From assembly GCA_021741085.1 (NCBI GenBank), contig JAIOYM010000013.1:1-17793 (forward strand): a stretch of 17,793 nucleotides of DNA, read 5' to 3'. The translations under genes were made by a program, and so were the position numbers. The stretch's first letter is position 1, and each line of letters starts with the position of its first letter. Below the pieces are notes generated by a model, which had not been told where the DNA came from, searched no databases, and saw nothing but the letters and a program-made list of their open reading frames with translations. The stretch is from Rickettsiaceae bacterium. GTDB taxonomy: Bacteria > Pseudomonadota > Alphaproteobacteria > Rickettsiales > Rickettsiaceae. Of the stretch, positions 1 to 7,312 are shown piece by piece.

Positions 1-2036
1 TAGCATTGCTGAACTTATCCTTATTTGCTTTTTGCTTAGCAGCAGCCTCCGCCGCTAACCTAGTATTAACCACATTAGTCTGAGTCTGAGCCTGAGCTAT
101 AGCATTGCTTAACTTCTCCTTATCTGCTTTTTGCTTAGCAGCAGCCTCTGCCGCCAACCTAGTATCAACCACATCAGTCTGAGCCTGAGCTATAGCATTG
201 CTTAACTTCTCCTTATCTGCTTTTTGCTTAGCCACCGCCTCCGCTGCTAACCTAGTATTAACCACATTAGTCTGAGCCTGAGCTATAGCATTGCTTAACT
301 TCTCCTTATCTGCTTTTTGCTTAGCAGCAGCCTCCGCCGCTAACCTAGTATTAACCACATCAGTCTGAGCCTGAGCTATAGCATTGCTTAACTTCTCCTT
401 ATCTGCTTTTTGCTTAGCAGCAGCCTCCGCCGCTAACCTAGTATTAACCACATTAGTCTGAGCCTGAGCTATAGCATTGCTTAACTTCTCCTTATCTGCT
501 TTTTGCTTAGCCTCTGCCGCCAACCTAGTATTAACCACATCAGTCTGAGCCTGAGCTATAGCATTGCTTAACTTCTCCTTATCTGCTTTTTGCTTAGCCA
601 CCGCCTCCGCCGCCAACCTAGTATTAACCACATCAGTTTTAGCCAGGCTTATAGCGTTGCTTAACTTCTCCTTATCTGCTTTTTGCTTAGCAGCAGCCTC
701 CGCCACTAACCTAGTATTAACCACATCAGTCTGAGCCTGAGCTATAGCATTGCTGAACTTCTCCTTATCTGCTTTTTGCTTAGCAGCAGCCTCCGCCGCC
801 AACCTAGTATTAAACACATCTGTCTGAGCCTGAGCTATAGCATTGCTGAACTTCTCCTTATCTGCTTTTTGCTTAGCAGCAGCCTCCGCCGCCAACCTAG
901 TATTAACCACATCTGTCTGAGCCAGGCTTATAGCGTTGCTTAACTGATCCTTATCTGCTTTTTGCTTAGCAGCAGCCTCCGCCGCCAACCTAGTATTAAC
1001 CACATCAGTCTGAGCCTTACTTATAGCATTGCTTAACTTCTCCTTATCTGCTTTTTGCTTAGCAGCAGCCTCCGCCGCCAACCTAGTATTAACCACATCT
1101 GTCTGAGCCTGAGCTATAGCATTGCTTAACTTCTCCTTATCTGCTTTTTGCTTAGCAGCAGCCTCCGCCGCCAACCTAGTATTAACCAGATTAGTTCTAG
1201 CCAGGCTTATAGCATTGCTTAACTTCTCCTTATTTGCTTTTTGCTTAGCAGCAGCCTCCGCCGCTAACCTAGTATTAACCAGATTAGTTTTAGCCTTACT
1301 TATAGCATTGCTTAACTGATCCTTATCTGCTTTTTGTTTAGCAGCAGCCTCCGCCGCCAACCTAGTATTAAGCAGATTAGTTCTAGCCAGGCTTATAGCG
1401 TTGCTTAACTGATCCTTATCTGCTTTTTGTTTAGCAGCAGCCTCCGCCGCCAAGCTAGTATTAACCAGATTAGTTCTAGCCAGGCTTATAGCGGTGCTTA
1501 ACTTATCCTTATTTACTTTTTGCTCAGGCACTGCGCCTGCCGCCAACCTAGTATTAACCAGATTAGTTCTAGCCTTGCTTATAGCGTTGCTTAACTGATC
1601 CTTATCTGCTTTTTGCTTAGCCACTTCAGCATCAGCCAACCTAGTATTAACCAGATTAGTTCTAGCCAGGCTTATAGCGTTGCTTAACTGATCCTTATCT
1701 GCTTTTTGCTTAGCAGCAGCCTCCGCCGCCAACCTAGTATTAACCACATCTGTCTGAGCCTGAGCTATAGCATTGCTGAACTTCTCCTTATCTGCTTTTT
1801 GCTTAGCAGCAGCCTCCGCCGCCAACCTAGTATTAACCACATCAGTTTTAGCCAGGCTTATAGCGTTGCTTAACTTCTCCTTATCTGCTTTTTGCTTAGC
1901 AGCAGCCTCCGCCACTAACCTAGTATTAACCACATCTGTCTGAGCCTGAGCTATAGCATTGCTGAACTTCTCCTTATCTGCTTTTTGCTTAGCAGCAGGC
2001 TCTGCCGCCAACCTAGTATCAACCACATCAGCTTTA
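1..2036 (-). repeat. Tandem array of 93-bp coding repeats, 22 copies in window
   Basis: The marker CTGCTTTTTG (or a one-base variant) recurs at 25, 124, 217, 310, 403, 496, 583, 676 and then every 93 bases to 1978. The spacing is 93 bp except for one 99-bp unit (25 to 124, an extra six bases) and one 87-bp unit (496 to 583, six bases missing). Read on the minus strand, each unit encodes 31 residues containing KADKEKLSNAIAQAQTD followed by VVNTRL and an Ala-rich stretch. A degenerate unit at about 2037-2075 marks the upstream boundary. Two main variants occur: an AQAQTDVVN type at both ends and a SLARTNLVN type concentrated at about 1190-1700. Near-identity at synonymous positions suggests recent expansion or homogenisation. 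Plus-strand open frames in this array are by-products of the period being divisible by three. Confidence 0.97.
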
Positions 2037-3856
2037 GCTAGGGTTTTAGCATTATTGGTCAACTTATCCTGGCTTGCAAGACTATACTCAAGTTTGGGCT
2101 TGTACCCTATTAATTCTTTTATTACCTTAATTTTATCTCCGTCTGAACTAATTTGTTTATTAGACGCTACTTTTTCTAGCTGTTCAACAAAGGTAATCAA
2201 TTTTTTTAACATGTCCCTGGGTAAATCATCAAAACCCCGCTCTTTTAAATTGTTTAATTCTGCGGACAATTCTTCGATATTCTCATGTTTTAATTCCACG
2301 AGCTTTGCAAGTAGTAGTTTTTGATCGCTTAAAGAGAGAAGTTCATTAAAGCACTTTTTTTCTTTATAAGTAGCAACTCCTGTTGCTACCATATCGTTTA
2401 TCTTGGATTCTTGCGTCAACTTTAACTTCTCTTTATATTCATCTTTAGCCCCCTTAAGATCAGGCAAGATAACTTCAACAGCATTATCGTTTTGAAAAGT
2501 TGTTTGTTCTTTTAAATTTTCAACAAAGGAATTTATCTGCTCAACATCTTTTTCAGATATTAAAGAAACAACTTTTTCTTTAATGTCTTTGGTAGCTTCC
2601 ACTAATTTTCGCCATGCATCATTATTTTCATCTTCATGTTGTTCAAGAATACTTCGCGCCCTGTTTTTAACAACCTCACATTCTTGTAACCCAGCAAAAT
2701 CATCACAATCCAACGCTGCAATTTCGTTTAACTCAGAATAAAGGGCGCCCTCTTTCTCAAAAAACCTTAAATTGATTATTGCTGAAGGTATAGAGTTGTT
2801 AGCGTGAGTTTCTTCAATAATCTCAAGATTTTCAACTTTTAACTTTAGTTTATTAAGATTTTCAATATCTGCTTTTATATCCCTTGATTTAATATTATGC
2901 TCATTGTATACATGATAAGCTAACTCTAGCTTAATTTCATTTGTATCAAAACCATTAGAATTGGGCTTTGCTGTAATTTCTGCCAGCATTTTTTCTGCTT
3001 CAGATCTACTTCTAGTTTTTTTAGGCCTTTTAAGCCATTTGTTAAATGTAGGTTTTAAATGGCTCCCCCATCCCTTTCCCTTAAATTGGCTATATTGTTC
3101 TTTTAGCCAACCGTTAAAATCTTCTATATCATTATCAAGAGCTTGATTCCAGGAATAAGACAAATCTGCAAATTTGGATTCATTAGCATTTGCTAAATGC
3201 GTAAACTTGTTAAACTCACTAGTTTTGTTCTTACTTGAAAAATCCGCAATAACCTCGTCTGAAAAAGTTTTCATAGACTCTTCTAATTTTGCCTCTATAT
3301 CCTTAACCTGATCTAGCTTAAACTTTTCCCTAAATATATCTTTATAGCTATCTAGCTCTTCTTGCGCACTTTTTCTTGAATTTATAGCATCACTAAGTAC
3401 TTTAACTTTCATAGAAACTAAATCCAACACTTCTTTTGTTTTAGTGTTATAGCTATCAATAAAATTTAGTAATTTAGATTGTAACTTTAATTTTATTAAA
3501 TAATTTTCTTCAGCCTTATCACTTAATTGAAAGTTTTTTTGGGCTATTTTTCTAGAGTTTGCTATATTCCGATATTCCCGATTAACGAATGTTAAAGTTT
3601 CGTTAACATAGGCATACTCATGCTGAATTGCTGTGCTGTTGAGAAACGGAGCTGATAGAACAAATATATTCCCGATATCCTCTTTTGTTAAGCCTTGATT
3701 AGAATGCGAAGTTTGTGATTTACTTAATACTGATAATTCCAAGCTTGAGGTATCTTGCGCATAGATTTGCCTAGGATTAACACTTGCCAACAAGGCGGCA
3801 AAAACACTTAGTGTAAAAACCAAAGTGCCATAATTTTTTTTGCTAAATAACTTCAT
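1..3856 (-). CDS. Large exported alanine-rich tandem-repeat protein, partial (C-terminus outside window)
   Basis: I do not recognise the family. The frame is open without a stop from the ATG at 3856 to the left edge: 1285 codons, with the 3' end missing. The N-terminus (MKLFSKKNYGTLVFTLSVF, then AALLASV) has a basic start and a hydrophobic core. A plausible signal peptidase site follows IYA near residue 36, so export is inferred. Residues about 40-595 are charged and probably helical or coiled-coil, with a basic patch near WGSHLKPTFNKWLKRPKK. From about residue 596 onward at least 22 copies of a 31-residue repeat run to the window edge. An in-frame ATG at 3868 adds four residues (MSFI); an in-frame stop lies just upstream of it, and neither start has a clear Shine-Dalgarno. 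Whether the missing C-terminus carries an autotransporter barrel or another anchor cannot be seen. A surface or secreted rod-like protein is inference only. Confidence 0.85.
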   Translation of the reverse strand, partial: MKLFSKKNYGTLVFTLSVFAALLASVNPRQIYAQDTSSLELSVLSKSQTSHSNQGLTKEDIGNIFVLSAPFLNSTAIQHEYAYVNETLTFVNREYRNIANSRKIAQKNFQLSDKAEENYLIKLKLQSKLLNFIDSYNTKTKEVLDLVSMKVKVLSDAINSRKSAQEELDSYKDIFREKFKLDQVKDIEAKLEESMKTFSDEVIADFSSKNKTSEFNKFTHLANANESKFADLSYSWNQALDNDIEDFNGWLKEQYSQFKGKGWGSHLKPTFNKWLKRPKKTRSRSEAEKMLAEITAKPNSNGFDTNEIKLELAYHVYNEHNIKSRDIKADIENLNKLKLKVENLEIIEETHANNSIPSAIINLRFFEKEGALYSELNEIAALDCDDFAGLQECEVVKNRARSILEQHEDENNDAWRKLVEATKDIKEKVVSLISEKDVEQINSFVENLKEQTTFQNDNAVEVILPDLKGAKDEYKEKLKLTQESKINDMVATGVATYKEKKCFNELLSLSDQKLLLAKLVELKHENIEELSAELNNLKERGFDDLPRDMLKKLITFVEQLEKVASNKQISSDGDKIKVIKELIGYKPKLEYSLASQDKLTNNAKTLAKADVVDTRLAAEPAAKQKADKEKFSNAIAQAQTDVVNTRLVAEAAAKQKADKEKLSNAISLAKTDVVNTRLAAEAAAKQKADKEKFSNAIAQAQTDVVNTRLAAEAAAKQKADKDQLSNAISLARTNLVNTRLADAEVAKQKADKDQLSNAISKARTNLVNTRLAAGAVPEQKVNKDKLSTAISLARTNLVNTSLAAEAAAKQKADKDQLSNAISLARTNLLNTRLAAEAAAKQKADKDQLSNAISKAKTNLVNTRLAAEAAAKQKANKEKLSNAISLARTNLVNTRLAAEAAAKQKADKEKLSNAIAQAQTDVVNTRLAAEAAAKQKADKEKLSNAISKAQTDVVNTRLAAEAAAKQKADKDQLSNAISLAQTDVVNTRLAAEAAAKQKADKEKFSNAIAQAQTDVFNTRLAAEAAAKQKADKEKFSNAIAQAQTDVVNTRLVAEAAAKQKADKEKLSNAISLAKTDVVNTRLAAEAVAKQKADKEKLSNAIAQAQTDVVNTRLAAEAKQKADKEKLSNAIAQAQTNVVNTRLAAEAAAKQKADKEKLSNAIAQAQTDVVNTRLAAEAAAKQKADKEKLSNAIAQAQTNVVNTRLAAEAVAKQKADKEKLSNAIAQAQTDVVDTRLAAEAAAKQKADKEKLSNAIAQAQTQTNVVNTRLAAEAAAKQKANKDKFSNA

Positions 3857-4428
3857 GATAAATGACATTAATTAAAGTTTATTTTTTATAACGATATATT
3901 GTAAATTAATAGTTAGGTTTTATTAAGTAATAACGCGATAAGTTAGCCTTACATGTCACAATCGAATAACTGTTTGGTTGATTTAATTTAGTGATTAAAG
4001 GTGTAATTTATAAATATTCATTAATTTTCATTAAGTCATATTACAACAAAAGTATTGCGTATGTCTACATTTTTTTTTATTAAGATGAGATATTCCTAGT
4101 AACAATATTGCTTTTGAAGTATATTGAACATAAATATAGGGCCGATACTAAAGTGGAGCAAAATAAAACAATTGACTTACCGATACCACATTTTGCAATC
4201 ACTCGAAAACAAAATATTCACATCTTTTATAAAGATTTAATAGTTAAATAGAGTTTTTTGGGTCAGATATAATTAAAGTTCTTTCATTATGTTGTTTTGC
4301 TAAAATTAATTTATAAAACCTACGTCAAATGATTTATGCAAACACTCTAGAAATTTATGTTGAAAAAAATAACAATACAGCTTAATTTAGTTATGTCTCT
4401 ACACAATATAGTTTGACTTTTCGTTAAC
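3857..4428. other. Divergent intergenic region between the repeat-protein gene and ppdK
   Basis: This 572-bp AT-rich stretch has no convincing gene; the longest start-to-stop frames I saw are about a dozen codons. It must carry the promoters of both divergent neighbours. For ppdK, TTGAAA at 4360-4365 with a 17-base spacer to TAATTT at 4383-4388 is a weak candidate. For the repeat protein no strong -35/-10 pair stands out, although TACAAT and TATAAA hexamers occur on the minus strand within about 45 bases of the start. Nine consecutive T residues lie at about 4070. No palindromic element of the kind found elsewhere in the window was seen here. Confidence 0.5.
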
Positions 4429-6987
4429 ATGCAAAAATGGCTATATAGCTTCTCCAATCAAAACACTGAAGGCGATATAAAAATGATAGATGTCCTTGGT
4501 AGTAAAGGCGCTTATCTAGCAGACATGTGCAAATTGCAATTACCTATTCCCCCAGGTTTTACTATTACTACAGAATTCTGTCATTATTATTTGCAACATA
4601 AGAAATTACCGGAGGGTTTTTTCGAGCAATTAACTAATGGCATCAAAACACTAGAAAAGTTGTGTGGTAAAATTTTTAATAGTTCCCTAAACCCCCTTCT
4701 TGTCTCGGTTAGATCAGGTGCATCTATATCTATGCCTGGAATGATGGACACATTACTAAATGTCGGATTAAACAAACAAATTGTAAATTTTACTTCTGGT
4801 AGCATGGTTACTGGAAAATTGTTGCGTAACAGTTATTCCCGGTTGTTGGAAAGTTATGGCACTACCATTTGTGGCATCGATGCTAAAAATTTCTCACTTC
4901 CCGAAATAGAAGATATAGACGAAATAATAATGCGCAAGGAAAAAATTTTGAATCTTTGCGGCTATGAAATGCCCCAAGATCCTTATGCGCAACTTATTGA
5001 TGCAATTATAGCAGTAGTAAATTCATGGAATAGCTCTCGTGCTCAAATATATAGAAAATTGCAAAATATTAGTGATGATCTAGGTACGGCTATCACAATA
5101 CAAGCTATGGTATTTGGAAATATGAGCGACCAATCTGGCACAGGAGTTGTTTTTACGCGCAACCCTACAAACGGAGAAGCAACTATATATGGAGAATTTT
5201 TAAGTAACGCTCAAGGTGAAGATATTGTCGCTGGAATCAAAACACCTCAGGCTATTTCTGTCTATATGAAGACAAAATTGCCCTTAGCATATTTAGAATT
5301 GTCCAAAGCTTGTAGTAAATTAGAAGACTACTATAAAGATGCACAAGATATTGAGTTTACCGTAGAAAATTCCAAACTCTATATATTGCAAACAAGATCT
5401 GCAAAGCGTACAGCTAATGCAGCTATTAAAATAGCTGTTGATTTGGCTCTTGAAGGAAAAATTTCTAAAGAATCTGCTTTAATGATGGTAGACCCTAAAT
5501 CTTTAAAGCAAGTTATGCATGCTAATATAGAATACGAAGGAAAAGAAAAAGTCATATGGACTGGACTAGCGGCCTCTCCCGGGGGAGCTAGAGGTAAAAT
5601 AATATTGTCTAGGCAAACAGCTATAGAATTAGGAAAAAATGAACAAATTATATTCGTATGCGAGGATACAAGCCCAGAAGATATAGAGGCTATGTATCAA
5701 TCAGCGGGTTTTTTGACGGCAAATGGCGGACTTACATCTCATGCAGCTGTTGTTGCAAGAGGTTTTGGTAGAGCTTGTGTAGTAGGAGCAAATTTCAATA
5801 TAAATAGGCAAAATAACACCGTTAAATTCGGTGATCTAATATTACATGAAGGAGATATCATAACCATTGACGGCTCTAATGGAAATATTATACTAGGTGA
5901 TGTATCTTTGAGTCAGCCGGAGTTATCAAAAGAATTTTATCAACTTATAAACTGGGCAAAAGAGTATAATAAAATTGATGTACAAGCTAACGCGGAAAAT
6001 ATTAATGACCTAAAAACAGCTCTAAAGTTTTGCGCAAAAGGCATAGGGTTGTGTCGAAGTGAGCACATGTTCTTTGAACCTGCAAGATTACGTCTTCTGC
6101 AAAAAGCTATAATAACTAAAGACATATCTAGCAAGAAAGATATTTTAACTCAGTTGCAATTACTACATTCACAAGATTATTTTGATTTATTTTCTATTTT
6201 AGGGGATGCCAAAACTATAAATATAAGATTACTCGATCCACCTTTGCATGAATTTTTTCCCCACACTATAGAACAAATAAAGGAACTTGCTGATAATTTG
6301 AATATAGATGATAAAGAACTAGCTGAATCATTGAAAAACATTATGGAAGTTAATCCGATGCTAGGCAAAAGAGGTTGCCGTTTGGGGCTAACACATCCGG
6401 AGATATACGAAATGCAAATTAGGGCAATTTTTACCGCCCAAGGTGAAATAAGAAGCAAAAATAATATAAATATAGATCTTGAAATTATGGTGCCTTTGAT
6501 AAGCAGTGAAAAAGAGATCGAAATAACAGCTAACATGATAAGACATATCTGTCGCGAATACGACGGTGCGAAATATAAAATAGGTACTATGATAGAATTA
6601 CCTAGGGCTGCAATGATAGCTGATAAAATAGCTAAATATGTAGATTATTTTAGTTTCGGTACAAATGATTTAACTCAAACTGTTTACGGTCTGTCTAGGG
6701 ATGATTCTGCAAAATTTTTACCTCAATATCTTAGCGCAGGGCTATATGATTTTGACCCCTTTGTAAAAATAGACTTTGAAGGCGTTGGCGCGATAATGCA
6801 AATAGCCATAGAGAAAGGTAGAATGGTTAACCCAACGCTTAAACTCGGTATGTGTGGTGAGCAAGCTTGTGACGATTCTGGAATTGAATTTGCTTTACAA
6901 GCCGGTATAGATTATATTTCTTGCTCTCCTTATAATATACCATTTGCAATACTGAGTATTTTTCAGCGTTCAAGAAAAATCGCGTGA
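4429..6987 (+). CDS. ppdK: Pyruvate, phosphate dikinase
   Basis: A cytosolic enzyme that interconverts pyruvate + ATP + Pi and PEP + AMP + PPi. The 852 residues are close to the usual 870-900, and all three domains are present. The N-terminal ATP-grasp half has GSKGAYLADM near residue 24 and SGTGVVFTRNPTNG at 236-249. The swivelling phosphohistidine domain has GGLTSHAAVVARG, with catalytic His438. The C-terminal PEP/pyruvate TIM barrel has GLCRSEHMFF (Arg543) and GMCGEQ with catalytic Cys809. Nothing essential is missing. The ATG at 4429 places the first conserved motif at the expected distance; there is no obvious Shine-Dalgarno. In Rickettsia-like bacteria lacking glycolysis the enzyme is thought to make PEP from pyruvate. 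It stands alone, with 325 bp to gyrA. Confidence 0.97.
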   Translation: MQKWLYSFSNQNTEGDIKMIDVLGSKGAYLADMCKLQLPIPPGFTITTEFCHYYLQHKKLPEGFFEQLTNGIKTLEKLCGKIFNSSLNPLLVSVRSGASISMPGMMDTLLNVGLNKQIVNFTSGSMVTGKLLRNSYSRLLESYGTTICGIDAKNFSLPEIEDIDEIIMRKEKILNLCGYEMPQDPYAQLIDAIIAVVNSWNSSRAQIYRKLQNISDDLGTAITIQAMVFGNMSDQSGTGVVFTRNPTNGEATIYGEFLSNAQGEDIVAGIKTPQAISVYMKTKLPLAYLELSKACSKLEDYYKDAQDIEFTVENSKLYILQTRSAKRTANAAIKIAVDLALEGKISKESALMMVDPKSLKQVMHANIEYEGKEKVIWTGLAASPGGARGKIILSRQTAIELGKNEQIIFVCEDTSPEDIEAMYQSAGFLTANGGLTSHAAVVARGFGRACVVGANFNINRQNNTVKFGDLILHEGDIITIDGSNGNIILGDVSLSQPELSKEFYQLINWAKEYNKIDVQANAENINDLKTALKFCAKGIGLCRSEHMFFEPARLRLLQKAIITKDISSKKDILTQLQLLHSQDYFDLFSILGDAKTINIRLLDPPLHEFFPHTIEQIKELADNLNIDDKELAESLKNIMEVNPMLGKRGCRLGLTHPEIYEMQIRAIFTAQGEIRSKNNINIDLEIMVPLISSEKEIEITANMIRHICREYDGAKYKIGTMIELPRAAMIADKIAKYVDYFSFGTNDLTQTVYGLSRDDSAKFLPQYLSAGLYDFDPFVKIDFEGVGAIMQIAIEKGRMVNPTLKLGMCGEQACDDSGIEFALQAGIDYISCSPYNIPFAILSIFQRSRKIA

Positions 6988-7312
6988 TATATACAAAAAT
7001 CGTATTTGGATAAGTTGGTTTTAGCTGCTTAAAATAACCTAGTATTGACTTATTAAAGCTAAAATAGTACTGTAAGAGCAGAGTTGCTTAATCTTTAGCA
7101 ATATATTTATTATTAGAACATTGCTTAATTGAATACTGCTAATTTTGGCATATTGTATATACTTACAAATACTATAACTAAAAGAGTTTTGTTATATGCT
7201 ATTATTGTATGTAAATTAATTACTAGCTTCTACAAAAAAACTTTAAGAGCCGACTCTCAACATATACTTTGACAAGATAAATTAACAAAATAAAAATTTA
7301 ACTACAAATATC
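6988..7312. other. Intergenic region between ppdK and gyrA
   Basis: This 325-bp AT-rich stretch has no gene I can support. I found no strong GC-rich hairpin with a T-tract to end ppdK; only weak short inverted repeats occur, for example TTGCT and AGCAA around 7083-7102 and AGAG/CTCT around 7247-7258. A second promoter-like -35, TTGACT at 7045-7050, has only a poor -10 (TACTGT, 7068-7073). The better promoter candidate is listed separately next to gyrA. Confidence 0.5.
7269..7296 (+). promoter_or_regulatory. Candidate sigma-70 promoter of gyrA-ftsA
   Basis: A perfect -35 hexamer TTGACA at 7269-7274 is followed after 16 bases by TAAAAA (7291-7296), which matches the -10 consensus at 4 of 6 positions. 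Transcription would start near 7303, leaving only about a 10-base leader before the gyrA ATG. That short leader fits the absence of a visible Shine-Dalgarno, but makes the assignment tentative. Confidence 0.35.

Noticed and set aside
1122..1319. Plus-strand open frame with repeated hydrophobic segments inside the repeat array
   Set aside because: It is the opposite-strand shadow of the 93-bp coding repeat; the period is divisible by three, so a stop-free antisense frame repeats too. The minus frame is open for 3.8 kb and has the signal peptide.
1..2036. Non-coding satellite or CRISPR-like array
   Set aside because: Units are contiguous with no unique spacers, and they remain open in one frame joined to a signal-peptide-bearing N-terminus.
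1959..2324. Plus-strand frame of 121 codons at the edge of the array
   Set aside because: Antisense to the continuous minus-strand gene; no ribosome site and no recognisable protein.
2961..3146. Plus-strand frame of 61 codons
   Set aside because: Wholly antisense to the large repeat-protein gene; composition reflects the reverse complement.
6177..6536. Minus-strand frame of 119 codons within ppdK
   Set aside because: Antisense to a fully conserved region of the PPDK barrel domain.
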